Source: Pseudomonas sp. 14P_8.1_Bac3
GTDB taxonomy: Bacteria > Pseudomonadota > Gammaproteobacteria > Pseudomonadales > Pseudomonadaceae
Length of the DNA: 64,000 nt
Direction: 5' to 3'
NCBI RefSeq assembly: GCF_025466085.1
Contig: NZ_JANLOD010000033.1
Coordinates: 62,001-126,000, forward strand
Positions 52,689 to 61,920 of this stretch are shown here, piece after piece. The position numbers and the translations under genes are program-made. Numbering within the stretch: the first letter of the stretch is position 1; the number at the start of each line of letters is the position of its first letter. The notes under the pieces were generated by a model. The model made no database searches. It was not told the origin of the DNA and saw nothing but the letters and a program-made list of their open reading frames with translations.

Positions 52689-55042
52689 CGACACACCAGC
52701 GGCCCGATCAGCGGAATCTGGTCTTGCTTCATATCGACCGCGAATTGCACCTGGCAGGCTTTGCCGTCAGCCAAGGTCACCCGCAATGTGTTCTGCGCCT
52801 GAAGGTTTTCCAGGTACACCAGACCGTCCCAACCGACCACGGTCTGTGTGCCGCTTTGCTCGTGTTCGACGCCGCTGCCCAACGGCAACTCCTGCTGCTG
52901 CGCGTCCACCAGCACGATGCTCGCCGCGATCACCCGACTCAGCGGAAACTCCAGCAAATAACCGCTGCCACGGCGCACGGCAATCCGCTGTTCGACATTC
53001 GGGCTGCGCACGTTGGCCGGCAGGTTCAGCGGATCGATCTCGTATTTACCGCGGTAATAGGCGCTGCTCCACGGCACCAACAGGTGGCCGTTGCGATCGG
53101 TCTGGCCGACCTGCTGGTTTTCGTAGCGCACCGGAATGTCGGCATAGCCATCGGTGCTGACCACCACAAACGCATCGTCGATGCGGTTGGCGGCGAACAC
53201 CTGACGGTCCATCCACACCAGTGAACCGCTGGCATCCGCCCAACGGGTTTCGGCGTCGCTGTTGCCGTAGACACCCGCCTGCAACTGCACCGATTGCAGG
53301 CGCCAGGTCAGGTCTGCCTGACGATAGGCCGGGCCGTCGCCGTGGGCATAACCGAGGTTGAAACCGACGCCGCCTTCGGTGGGCACCGCGCGGCTGTAGT
53401 TGATCCGCTGCTGGCTTTGCCCGGTTTTGCTGCGCTCGCTGCTGATCGCCAGGCTGCCGCGCAGATCGAACGGGATCACCAGTTGCGCCTGCACCGCCCA
53501 GTTGCTGTCGCCGATCTCGCGGTTGGCCGACAGGTAGAAACTGGTGTTGCGCCACAACGGTTTGCTCCACGTCAGGTTGAGCAGTCGGGTGCGCGAATCA
53601 TCCGCCGCGCGCACGTCGAAATAGCCGGCGCCGAGGCTGCCCCAGGTGTCGAGGTTAACGCTCAGGGTCGCTTGTTCGCTGCGTTTGCTGAGGGTTGTGT
53701 AAGGGCTGTCAACCACCGTCAGATCAGCGTACTGGTCGCGGCGTTGCAGCCGTTGATAGGAAAAGCTGTAACGCTGGCTGCTGTATTGATAGCCGAGGCT
53801 GAGTTGCTGACCGCTGTCACCGTCGAATCGGCTCTGGCTCAGCGCGGTGTTCAGCACGCCGAAATTGCCGACGCGCAGGTTGCCACCGAGGCCGCCGACG
53901 CTGAGTGAATCCGAGGCCTCGGCGTGACTTTCCAGGGTGAAGTTGTCACTCAGGCCGTAACGCAGGCTGCCTGAGGTGACGCCGGGTCCATAGCCGAAAT
54001 CACGAAGGCCGTAGTCCCGGCGCAAGGTGCCGGCGGCGACGGAAAAATCACTCAAGCCCTTTTGCAGCAAACTGCTGGTGACGTAGAACGGCACGGTGGT
54101 CGAGACTTGCCGACCCAGGGCATCGGTGGTGACCACGACCGCTTCACCGGCACCGTTGATGAACGGAATATTGGTCAGCGTGTAGGGACCCGGTTGCAGG
54201 TCCGCGCTGCTGGACTTGTAGCCGTTAATGAACAGGTCGACCGAGGACGGCACCGCCGCTTCCCCGGCAAACTGCGGCAAGGGATAAGTCACCAGGTCCG
54301 GGCGCACCGCGAAATCCCGGGACAGTTGCACCCCGCCCAACCGTACCGAGCTGCTCCAGGGCAACGCACCGCTGACCAGGTCCCCCGCCTCGTAGGTCAG
54401 CAGTCGCTCGTCATCGGAGTAGCGCCAGGTGGTGTCGTAACGCAGGTAGCCGTTGTTCAGCGAGCTGACCGCCTCCCCCGAAAGCGTGCGGCGATATTGC
54501 CCGGTGTTGGACAGCGTGCCCCAGCTGTCGAACAAGCGCACTTCGTTCCACGCCGCGAGATACGTGCCGGCATCATCGGTGTCGTTGAGGTACACATCGT
54601 AATTGAGCAACGCGCCGAAGCTGCTCAGCGCCGGGGTTCGCGGGTAGGCGTCGCGGTTGCCTACAAACTGTTCCGGCAGCCAGTTCGGCGGCACGTCGAG
54701 CAGCAGGCGCTGGGCAGCGCTGTCGTACTCGCGATGCAGGCCTGGCAGGCTGTCGAGGTCGACTTCGGCCTCGACGCTGGCCGGCAGCTTTATACCGGTG
54801 TCACGCAACGCGCTGGCCGGCAGGAACAACCGCCCGTTGCGCTGCTCCACCGCGACAACGTCTCCGGTATTCATCTGATTGACCACCAATTCCAAAAACA
54901 ACTGCGCATCGGCCACGGCCTCCATGCCGCTGGGGGGAGGCGGTAAATCACCGGCTCCGGATGAGTGAGCGAACACCAGGCAACCCACACAGCTCATGGC
55001 CCGCAACGAACGCTGGAAACTGCGAGCCCGCCCCCGGCTCAT
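52685..55042 (-). CDS. csuD: Csu-type fimbrial usher
   Basis: The 785-residue outer membrane usher has a signal peptide (about 1-30), an N-domain, a 24-strand barrel with an internal plug, and C-terminal domains (GRVKxxF-like end CQVQFAVDMKQDQIPLIGPL). It assembles and exports the pilus. The start is uncertain: ATG 55042 is used, but a TTG at 55087 is possible and AGGAGG at about 55072 fits neither cleanly. Confidence 0.88.
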   Translation of the reverse strand: MSRGRARSFQRSLRAMSCVGCLVFAHSSGAGDLPPPPSGMEAVADAQLFLELVVNQMNTGDVVAVEQRNGRLFLPASALRDTGIKLPASVEAEVDLDSLPGLHREYDSAAQRLLLDVPPNWLPEQFVGNRDAYPRTPALSSFGALLNYDVYLNDTDDAGTYLAAWNEVRLFDSWGTLSNTGQYRRTLSGEAVSSLNNGYLRYDTTWRYSDDERLLTYEAGDLVSGALPWSSSVRLGGVQLSRDFAVRPDLVTYPLPQFAGEAAVPSSVDLFINGYKSSSADLQPGPYTLTNIPFINGAGEAVVVTTDALGRQVSTTVPFYVTSSLLQKGLSDFSVAAGTLRRDYGLRDFGYGPGVTSGSLRYGLSDNFTLESHAEASDSLSVGGLGGNLRVGNFGVLNTALSQSRFDGDSGQQLSLGYQYSSQRYSFSYQRLQRRDQYADLTVVDSPYTTLSKRSEQATLSVNLDTWGSLGAGYFDVRAADDSRTRLLNLTWSKPLWRNTSFYLSANREIGDSNWAVQAQLVIPFDLRGSLAISSERSKTGQSQQRINYSRAVPTEGGVGFNLGYAHGDGPAYRQADLTWRLQSVQLQAGVYGNSDAETRWADASGSLVWMDRQVFAANRIDDAFVVVSTDGYADIPVRYENQQVGQTDRNGHLLVPWSSAYYRGKYEIDPLNLPANVRSPNVEQRIAVRRGSGYLLEFPLSRVIAASIVLVDAQQQELPLGSGVEHEQSGTQTVVGWDGLVYLENLQAQNTLRVTLADGKACQVQFAVDMKQDQIPLIGPLVCR

Positions 55043-55108
55043 TGCCGCTTTACGTCCATCAATGGACTCTGCCCTCCTGTCCCTCAATCACCGCGAACGC
55101 CGCACGTA

Positions 55109-55897
55109 TCAGCGCGCAGGTGTGATGCTTTGTACTTGCGGTGCTCCGTTCACTCGAACCTGCAACGCCGGATCCCCCGCCATTGGCCCGGGCGCCGGCC
55201 AGCGCATGATCGCGCCCGGCAGCACGTAACCAAGCAAGCCTTCCACCAACGGTTGGGTCTGCCCGCCTTGCTTCACCGCCACATCCGTCAACCGCGCATG
55301 CACCGCCCCCCGATTGCGCACTTCCACATAGGGGTGGCCGTCCACCGCCACCGTGCGCCAGCTCAAATCCGGCAGCCCCGCACCTTTGGGGTCACGCTTG
55401 CGACTGGTGTCCTCCTTGCTCCACAGCCCCGCACCGTAGGCGAACAGCGGCACCGAGTAACGCATCTGGAAACGAATCGCCGCCGCCGTCTTGCCCTCTT
55501 CGGCAGCGGGCGGTTTCGCCGAGGGAATTTCGTCGATGATGATGCGATACGCCAGCTCCTGCCCCGGCGGAATTTCCCGGGTGCGGGTCAGGCGCACCAA
55601 TTGTTTCTGGCCAGGTTCGATCTTCGCCACCGGCGGACTGCCGATCACGTCGCGCTGGTTTTGGTACTGGTCGCTAAAACCGCTCTGGTTCCAGGCGAAC
55701 ACCCGAATCTGCAAATTCGCCGTCTCGGTGCCGCGGTTTTCCAGCCACAACGCGCTGGCTTGCTGATCGGCCTCAAGCACCGGATCGATCGGCCAGATCA
55801 GTACCGAACTGGCCGCCTGCACCTTGACCGCCGCCACCAACACCATCAGCAATACTGCATGACGCACGACCGGATGTCGCCGCGAAGGTAACTCCAT
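55109..55897 (-). CDS. csuC: Csu-type periplasmic pilus chaperone
   Basis: The 262-residue PapD-like chaperone has a signal peptide (about 1-28) and two immunoglobulin-like domains. The first includes SALWLENRGTETANLQIRVF and the QLVRLTRTREIPPGQELAYR region of donor strand G1. AGGAG lies seven bases before the ATG at 55897. It caps spore-coat-U subunits before the usher takes them. Confidence 0.9.
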   Translation of the reverse strand: MELPSRRHPVVRHAVLLMVLVAAVKVQAASSVLIWPIDPVLEADQQASALWLENRGTETANLQIRVFAWNQSGFSDQYQNQRDVIGSPPVAKIEPGQKQLVRLTRTREIPPGQELAYRIIIDEIPSAKPPAAEEGKTAAAIRFQMRYSVPLFAYGAGLWSKEDTSRKRDPKGAGLPDLSWRTVAVDGHPYVEVRNRGAVHARLTDVAVKQGGQTQPLVEGLLGYVLPGAIMRWPAPGPMAGDPALQVRVNGAPQVQSITPAR

Positions 55898-55942
55898 TTC
55901 CCTGCTCCTCAAGCTTGCCAGGCGCGATCAAAAAACGCCGCA

Positions 55943-56446
55943 TTACCACGAGAGCTGCACTTGCAGCACGTCGCTGTAGGTCCCCCCGGGCTGATTGCCG
56001 GGTAACTGCGCCTGGCCGTAAATCGGCAGGCGGATGTTGTTGGCGTCGGCATAGGCCACGGCCACACTTTGACCGATACCCAGGCTCTGGCTGTACGCCG
56101 CATCGCGAAACAACTGATACGCCACGCGATTGCTGCCGGTGGTGAGCTGCATGTGTCGTCCGCTGCTGTTGTACTGGCCGCCATCGACGGTCATGTTCAT
56201 CGTCACCCCCGGCGTGCATTGCAACTGCACGCCCCCGGTCAACGCCACCTGCACAGTGGTCGTGGCCAACGCCGACTGACTGCCGAAATTCAGGTTGCCG
56301 TAATTCGACACGCCGCCAACCACCAGACAGCCAGCCGTCACGGTGGCGCTGACCTGAAAGCTCTGGCTCGTCACCGCCGCCAATGGCAACGGCACACAGC
56401 AGCCCGCACACAACAACAGCAGCGCCGCACGTCCATGGCGGTTCAT
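55943..56446 (-). CDS. Spore coat U domain pilus subunit (fourth subunit gene)
   Basis: The 167-residue secreted protein has a signal peptide (about 1-24) and one spore-coat-U domain. The N-terminal donor strand FQVSATVTAGC is followed by YGNLNFGS and the closing GTYSDVLQVQLSW. Its position directly before the chaperone corresponds to CsuB. Confidence 0.88.
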   Translation of the reverse strand: MNRHGRAALLLLCAGCCVPLPLAAVTSQSFQVSATVTAGCLVVGGVSNYGNLNFGSQSALATTTVQVALTGGVQLQCTPGVTMNMTVDGGQYNSSGRHMQLTTGSNRVAYQLFRDAAYSQSLGIGQSVAVAYADANNIRLPIYGQAQLPGNQPGGTYSDVLQVQLSW

Positions 56447-56450
56447 CGTC

Positions 56451-56987
56451 CTAGAACGTCAGTTCGACGGCGACGGTGTCGCTGTAGGTCCCGGCCGGCA
56501 AACCGGCCTTGCCCACCGCTTTGCCGTAGATGTTCACGGTCTGCGCCACGCCGGTGCTGGCCGCCAGATTGATCACCCCGTCGATGGCCAACAGCTGCGA
56601 ATGCCCGGCGTCGGTGTACAGGTCATAGGGCACGAAATTGCCGCTGCCATCGGCCAGAGCGCGACTGCCTCCGGGCGATTGCCCATCGTGGCTGCCCGCG
56701 CGGACCTTGACCGCCGGCGTGGTGCCGCTGGAACAGAGGATCGACAGCGCCCCGCCACCGCCGCCGAGCACTTGCGCGTCAGCCTCGGTGAACAGACTGT
56801 TGGCGGTGCCGAAGTTCAAGGCACCAAAATTCAACCCGCTGGAACCGCCGGCGCCGTTCACCTGACAGCTACTGATCAGAATCAGACTGGAAGTGATCTG
56901 GCCGGTGACCGTGGTGGCCGCCTGGGCACTGGACGCCAGCGTCAGGCCGAGCAGTGACAAACCTATCCTTGTAGCGAGCTTGTGCAT
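56451..56987 (-). CDS. Spore coat U domain pilus subunit (third subunit gene)
   Basis: The 178-residue secreted protein has a signal peptide ending SAQA (about 23). It shows the same fold markers: GQITSSLILISSCQV, LNFGALNFGT and GTYSDTVAVELTF. It ends four bases before the next subunit gene. Likely minor or major pilin. Confidence 0.88.
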   Translation of the reverse strand: MHKLATRIGLSLLGLTLASSAQAATTVTGQITSSLILISSCQVNGAGGSSGLNFGALNFGTANSLFTEADAQVLGGGGGALSILCSSGTTPAVKVRAGSHDGQSPGGSRALADGSGNFVPYDLYTDAGHSQLLAIDGVINLAASTGVAQTVNIYGKAVGKAGLPAGTYSDTVAVELTF

Positions 56988-57007
56988 GGTGTCCGTCCTC
57001 TACGGGT

Positions 57008-57541
57008 TTACCAATCGAGCGTCACGGTGAGGGTGTCGGTATAGACACCGGCCGGGACCGCGCGGGTATTCGCCACCACCGCGCCAAAGACCGGAATCGG
57101 TACCTGGGCGCCGCTGGTGACAGCGAAATTGTGTTGTTGGCCGATGCTGTAGCTCTGGTTTCCAGAGGCATCGAGGAACAGCTGATAAGGGAGGGTCTGG
57201 CTACCGTTGCTCAGGCGTCGAGTAGTGCCGTCGCCATGGGCGCCACCGTCGATGGTGACGGTGAAGCCGGTGACCGAAGGGTTGCAGGCGACATTCAGCT
57301 TGCCGCTGCCGTCTTCGCCGAGGGTGGCCTTGATCGGGGCGTTCCAGGTCGGACCTTGTTCACCGAAATCCAGCGTGCCGAAATCGCTGACCGGGCTGCC
57401 GCTGCTGCCACCGTTGGTGACTTCACAACCGGCAATAATGGTCAGGCGCGCGTGGATCTGCCCGCTGACCGCCGCTTGCGCGTCGTCGGTCAGCATGGCC
57501 AGTGCCCCGACACCGATCCATATCCAGTGCTTGCTTGTCAT
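57008..57541 (-). CDS. Spore coat U domain pilus subunit (second subunit gene)
   Basis: The 177-residue secreted protein has a signal peptide (about 1-23). It shows GQIHARLTIIAGCEV, FGTLDFGE and GVYTDTLTVTLDW, very similar in layout to the next subunit, which suggests duplication. It may be the major rod pilin (CsuA/B-like). Confidence 0.87.
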   Translation of the reverse strand: MTSKHWIWIGVGALAMLTDDAQAAVSGQIHARLTIIAGCEVTNGGSSGSPVSDFGTLDFGEQGPTWNAPIKATLGEDGSGKLNVACNPSVTGFTVTIDGGAHGDGTTRRLSNGSQTLPYQLFLDASGNQSYSIGQQHNFAVTSGAQVPIPVFGAVVANTRAVPAGVYTDTLTVTLDW

Positions 57542-57645
57542 AACGCCAATCCCAATTCCCTCAGGATGCCAAAACCCGGGCGTTCAATGCGCAACGCCCC
57601 TTCCCTGCGCCCCACGAATCCATCCGGGGCCGTTACACGGTGCTG

Positions 57646-58170
57646 CTACCAGCTGACGGTCACCTTCACCAGGTCGGTATAGCGACTGACACGGGGAATC
57701 TCCGCGAGCCGTTCAATGCGTGCATACAACGGTAAATCCACTGATCCGGTGTCCGGCACCCGTCCGCTCATCGGCACATCCACCGCCAGCGGGATCCGCC
57801 GCGCGGGGTCCTGGTAGAGCCGATAGGGAATGGGTTTGCTGCCAGCGGAACCGGCCATGTAGCGCACTTCGCCGACGCCGCCGTGCTGGCCGCCGTCGAC
57901 GCGTAATTGATAAGGGGTGTCGGGATTGCATTCGAGACGAGGCAAGCGCTGATTCATCAACGCCGCTCCCAAGGGGCCGGCGGGATCATCGAGGCGCGCC
58001 GTCTGGCCGAAGTCCAGCACGCCCAGTTGCTCGACGCCCGCACTGCGTTGCTGGCCGACCAGTTGACAGCCGCGCTGCACGTCAACCCGCACCTGAACTT
58101 GAAGCTCCGCGGCCACTACCTGCGCGCTGAACACCATGCCAGCGCCTGCCAATACAGCGATTCCATTCAC
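57646..58170 (-). CDS. Spore coat U domain pilus subunit, first gene of the csu operon (GTG start)
   Basis: The 174-residue frame from GTG 58170 has AAGGA seven bases upstream and a hydrophobic signal (about 1-24, ending VVAAE). The longer open frame would bury it. Markers are VDVQRGCQLVG, GVLDFGQ and YTDLVKVTVSW. It is more divergent than the other three subunits and may be a specialised adaptor. Confidence 0.82.
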   Translation of the reverse strand: MNGIAVLAGAGMVFSAQVVAAELQVQVRVDVQRGCQLVGQQRSAGVEQLGVLDFGQTARLDDPAGPLGAALMNQRLPRLECNPDTPYQLRVDGGQHGGVGEVRYMAGSAGSKPIPYRLYQDPARRIPLAVDVPMSGRVPDTGSVDLPLYARIERLAEIPRVSRYTDLVKVTVSW

Positions 58171-58450
58171 GGCCCAATCCTTGAGGGGGGTGGCTTCAGA
58201 CTTTGAGGTTAGCAACGGAACGAGGATTTTCCAGCGACGCCGGAAAATTGGATCCACGAAAAGGGTATGCTTTTGTGTCGTACCACTGACAAAACACCGC
58301 GCCCCTAGGTGAAACAAGCTGTACAGCCCGCATTTTTTTGTTCAAGTCCTGACGTCGCCGGTCGACACAACTGGAAGCAAAATTCCCGTATTGGTTACAC
58401 TACGCCGCCGCGGCTCGGGAAGCCTGCCTGACGATTACCGGGGAACATCA

Positions 58451-59584
58451 GTGGCCGTTCGACCGCCCAACCGTTCACGATTCACTCCACGCTGGCTCGC
58501 GCTGCGCCGCCTGTTCGGCAAGGCCTCGAGCGCCAGCAGTCATTCCGCGCCAGGACGCATCGTCCACGACTACTTTCGCCAGAAGGCCCACTCCCAGGGT
58601 TATACCCTCAGCCACAGCCAGCAGCGCGTGATCGATTGCATGGCGCAGCACGCCACGGCGCTGCTCGGCACCTCGGCGAAACCGCTGCCAGGCCTGTACC
58701 TGCACGGTGCGGTCGGTCGCGGCAAAAGCTGGCTGCTCGATGGTTTTTTCCAGGCGCTCCCCCTCGCGGAAAAACAACGCCTGCACTTTCATGAGTTTTT
58801 TGCCCGGCTGCATCAGGGCATGTTCAGTCACCGCGACCAGCCTGATGCGCTGGCGACCACACTCGACGAGCTATTGAAAGACTGCCGGGTGCTGTGTTTC
58901 GACGAATTTCATGTGCATGACATCGGCGATGCGATGCTCATTACGCGGCTGTTCAAAGCGCTGTTTCGCCGCGGCATCCTGCTGCTGGTGACCTCGAACT
59001 ACCCGCCCGAAGGCTTGCTGCCGAATCCGCTCTATCACGCGCGATTCAAACCGGTCATCGACCTGATCCACGCGCGTATGCAAGTGATGGAGGTCGGCGG
59101 TCCGCACGACTATCGCAGTCACGCCAGAACCCACGCCCAGCAATTGTTCACCCAAGGCCACTACGTCTGGCCAGCCACCGCCGCGCAGCGTCTGGCGCTG
59201 AACCTGCCCGAACCCTACGCCGACGCGCCCGCCATTCTGTTAGCCGTTGGCACCCGGCATCTGCCGGCCCGCCATTGCGAAGGGCGCACCATCGGTTTCA
59301 CCTTCAGCGACCTGTGTGATCACCCCACCGCCGTCATGGATTACCTGGAGCTGTGTCGGCGCTTCGATCACTGGATCATCGACGAACTGCCCAGCCTCGC
59401 CGACTGCTCGATCGCGGCGCAGCAACGTTTCATCAATCTGGTGGATGTGTTGTATGACCAAGACAAGCACCTGATTCTGCTGGGACGGCGCTCGTTGCGC
59501 GAGAGCCTGGGAGGTGAGGCGATCGATCTGGCGCGGACTCGCAGTCGGTTGGGGCAGTTGCTGGAAGTCAGGGAGCCGGGTTAA
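58451..59584 (+). CDS. zapE: AFG1-family ATPase ZapE
   Basis: The 377-residue AFG1-like P-loop ATPase has Walker A LHGAVGRGKSWLLD and Walker B VLCFDEFHVHD, then LLVTSNYPPEGLLPN as sensor 1. ZapE stabilises Z-rings in division under low oxygen or heat. The GTG at 58451 with GGGGAA upstream gives the family N-terminus. A second ZapE-like paralog may exist elsewhere, which cannot be judged here. Confidence 0.88.
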   Translation: MAVRPPNRSRFTPRWLALRRLFGKASSASSHSAPGRIVHDYFRQKAHSQGYTLSHSQQRVIDCMAQHATALLGTSAKPLPGLYLHGAVGRGKSWLLDGFFQALPLAEKQRLHFHEFFARLHQGMFSHRDQPDALATTLDELLKDCRVLCFDEFHVHDIGDAMLITRLFKALFRRGILLLVTSNYPPEGLLPNPLYHARFKPVIDLIHARMQVMEVGGPHDYRSHARTHAQQLFTQGHYVWPATAAQRLALNLPEPYADAPAILLAVGTRHLPARHCEGRTIGFTFSDLCDHPTAVMDYLELCRRFDHWIIDELPSLADCSIAAQQRFINLVDVLYDQDKHLILLGRRSLRESLGGEAIDLARTRSRLGQLLEVREPG

Positions 59585-59609
59585 ACCCGGGCGTTGCGGC
59601 GTCGCTTCT

Positions 59610-59640
59610 GCCGTCTTCGCGAGCAAGTCGCGAAGACGGC
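59610..59640. terminator. Perfect 13-bp hairpin between zapE and the YebC gene
   Basis: GCCGTCTTCGCGA (59610-59622) pairs perfectly with TCGCGAAGACGGC (59628-59640) around GCAAG. There is no T-run. It resembles a solitary REP half-unit and may terminate or stabilise both convergent transcripts. Confidence 0.6.
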
Positions 59641-59667
59641 CTGCCAAACCGTCACTGAAGAAACAAA

Positions 59668-60372
59668 TTACCCCGCCAACCCGACAAACATATCCTGCAC
59701 ATCATCATGGTTATCGAGGCCTTCCAGGAACGCTTCGACTTCAGCCATCTGCTCGTCGCTCAAGCCGCTGACCGGGTTCTTCGGCTTGTAGCCCAACTTC
59801 GCCGACAACACGGTGAAACCCTGCTCGGGCAAGGCCTTCTGCACCGAATCCAGATCGACTGCTTCGGTGATGAACAGGGTCGCGCCGTCTTCGGCCGGCT
59901 CGAAATCCTGGGCGCCGGCTTCGATGGCAGCCATTTCCGGGTCGGCGTCGGGGCTGTCCGGGGACGCCTCGATCATGCCGACATGGTCAAAGTCCCAGGC
60001 CACGGAACCGGAGGCGCCCAACTGCCCTTTGCGGAACGCGACGCGGATTTCCGCGACGGTGCGATTGATGTTGTCAGTCACGCACTCGACGATCAGCGGC
60101 ACCTGATGCGGTGCAAAGCCTTCATAAGTCACGCGATGGTATTGCACGGTTTCACCGAGCTGGCCGGAGCCTTTCTTGATCGCGCGCTCCAGGGTTTCGC
60201 GGGGCATCGACGCTTTTTTCGCCTGTTCGACCACCAGACGCAGGTGCGCGTTGGTGGCGGTATCGGCACCGTTGCGCGCAGCGATGGTGATTTCCTTCAC
60301 CAGTTTGCCGAAGATCTTGCCCTTGGCATTGGCTGCCGCTTCTTTGTGTTTAACCTTCCACTGTGCGCCCAT
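59668..60372 (-). CDS. YebC/PmpR-family protein
   Basis: The 234-residue three-domain protein opens [20 protein letters not shown] and has the conserved [18 protein letters not shown] and [11 protein letters not shown] segments. The family acts as DNA-binding regulators and, in recent work, as ribosome-associated factors for proline-rich stretches. This copy is the YeeN-like type rather than the ruvC-linked yebC. Confidence 0.9.
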   Translation of the reverse strand: MGAQWKVKHKEAAANAKGKIFGKLVKEITIAARNGADTATNAHLRLVVEQAKKASMPRETLERAIKKGSGQLGETVQYHRVTYEGFAPHQVPLIVECVTDNINRTVAEIRVAFRKGQLGASGSVAWDFDHVGMIEASPDSPDADPEMAAIEAGAQDFEPAEDGATLFITEAVDLDSVQKALPEQGFTVLSAKLGYKPKNPVSGLSDEQMAEVEAFLEGLDNHDDVQDMFVGLAG

Positions 60373-60591
60373 TACTCACTCTCTTATCTGTGGCGCCGAG
60401 ACATCTATTGGCCGACGCTTTGCGCAAGTTTATACGGCCTAAAGTCGGCAATCGACCAAAAAATCGATCCTGCCAAATCAACATCTTTACCGATAGTTGT
60501 AGGGCGTTTCTGAAACGTTGAGTTGCACTGAGCATAAAGCGCCATGGTTTCGTACCCTCAGTGCCCGTACTCCCAGGCAGAAGCGCGTTCG

Positions 60592-61920
60592 ATGCACAAC
60601 GACAAGGAAAGTCCCTTCACCCTGACACTGCTGGACGGCGATCTGACCCTGCAGGTGTTGCAGTTCACCGGCCATGAAGCCCTCAACCAGCCTTATCGGT
60701 TCAACATCGAAGTGATCGGCCTGGCACCGGCCATGCACCTCGACCGACTGCTGCAACAACCGGTGTTCCTCAGTCTGGCAGACGGCCACGGCGTGCACGG
60801 CATCATCCACAGCGCCAGCCGCGAACACCGCGGCCCGCAGCGGATCGACTACAGCCTGGTGCTGGTGCCCTGGCTGCAAACCCTCGACCGACAGCGTTCG
60901 CGACGGGTTTTTCATCAGCTCGATGTGCCCGCCATCCTGCGCCAGCTGCTCGAAGAAAACGGCCTGCCTGAAAGCAGCTACCGCTTTGAACTGCCCAGCG
61001 GCCGCTACCCCGTGAAGCCGTTCTGTATTCAGTTCGACGAGAGCGACCTGACGTTCCTGCAGCGACTCTGCGAGGAAGAAGGCATCCACTATCACTTCGA
61101 ACATCAGCGTGGCGGCCATGTACTGGTGCTGGCGGATGACAGCCTGAGTTTCCCGCAGGAACCGCTGCTGATGCCCTTCCACGGCGATGAGTCGCCTGAT
61201 ACCCACGTGCCGGTGATCAGCGAGTTGTTCCAGCGCCACACCTCACCGCCACTGACTGCGCCCCCCACCCCGCCGCCCCTCGACCTCGACCGGCTCAGCC
61301 GTCGCATACTGGAGCGGCTGCGTTGCCGGCATGGGCAGATGCAGGGTCGAAGCAACCACAGTGCATTGCGCAGCGGACGAATCGTCCAGGTGTCGGACCA
61401 TCCGCTGCCCAACTTCAACGATCAATGGCTGCTGACCGACATCCGCCATCAGGGCCAGCAGCCGTCGATTCTCGAACACGTTACAACCGACAGGGTCCGA
61501 CGCTACAGCAATCAGTTCAGTGCGATTCCCTGGTCAACGGTGTTCCGCCCCGCCCTCACGCAGGCCAGACCGGTCATTCCAGGTTTCCAGACGGCGCGGG
61601 TGCTGGGGCCGATCGGTGAACCGGCCACACCCGACGATCAGGGCCGGATACAGGTCAGGTTGTGGCCAACACCGGACACCGATGCGAATGAAGCCAGCGG
61701 GTTCTGGTTGCCCATGGTCCAGGCCACCCCGGACAGCCGGATCGATCCCTCGAGGCTGCCGGTGGCCGGCACCGACGTACTCATCAGTTTTCTCGACAGC
61801 GATCCGGACCGCCCGGTGTTGTACGCCACGGCGAACAGCCCGCCGGCGCCGCGGCCGAGCCAGCCACCCAAGGGCGACGACCGCCTGTTGCTCGACTGGC
61901 TGGTGAACCGCAATCCCTGA
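60592..61920 (+). CDS. Short VgrG-like (TssI) protein of type VI secretion
   Basis: The 442-residue protein has the gp27-like domain (FTLTLLDGDLTLQVLQFTGH; FCIQFDESDLTFLQRLCEEE), a Pro-rich linker and a gp5 OB-fold (GRIQVRLWP, then VLISFLDSDPDRPVLYA). It stops there: the beta-helical spike repeats of 600-700-residue VgrGs are missing. ATG 60592 matches the family N-terminus; ATG 60544 is an alternative. No other type VI gene is nearby. Confidence 0.85.
   Translation: MHNDKESPFTLTLLDGDLTLQVLQFTGHEALNQPYRFNIEVIGLAPAMHLDRLLQQPVFLSLADGHGVHGIIHSASREHRGPQRIDYSLVLVPWLQTLDRQRSRRVFHQLDVPAILRQLLEENGLPESSYRFELPSGRYPVKPFCIQFDESDLTFLQRLCEEEGIHYHFEHQRGGHVLVLADDSLSFPQEPLLMPFHGDESPDTHVPVISELFQRHTSPPLTAPPTPPPLDLDRLSRRILERLRCRHGQMQGRSNHSALRSGRIVQVSDHPLPNFNDQWLLTDIRHQGQQPSILEHVTTDRVRRYSNQFSAIPWSTVFRPALTQARPVIPGFQTARVLGPIGEPATPDDQGRIQVRLWPTPDTDANEASGFWLPMVQATPDSRIDPSRLPVAGTDVLISFLDSDPDRPVLYATANSPPAPRPSQPPKGDDRLLLDWLVNRNP

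Noticed and set aside
53294..54946. Long plus-strand frames across the usher gene
   Set aside because: They are antisense shadows in GC-rich sequence; the minus frame has the full usher architecture.
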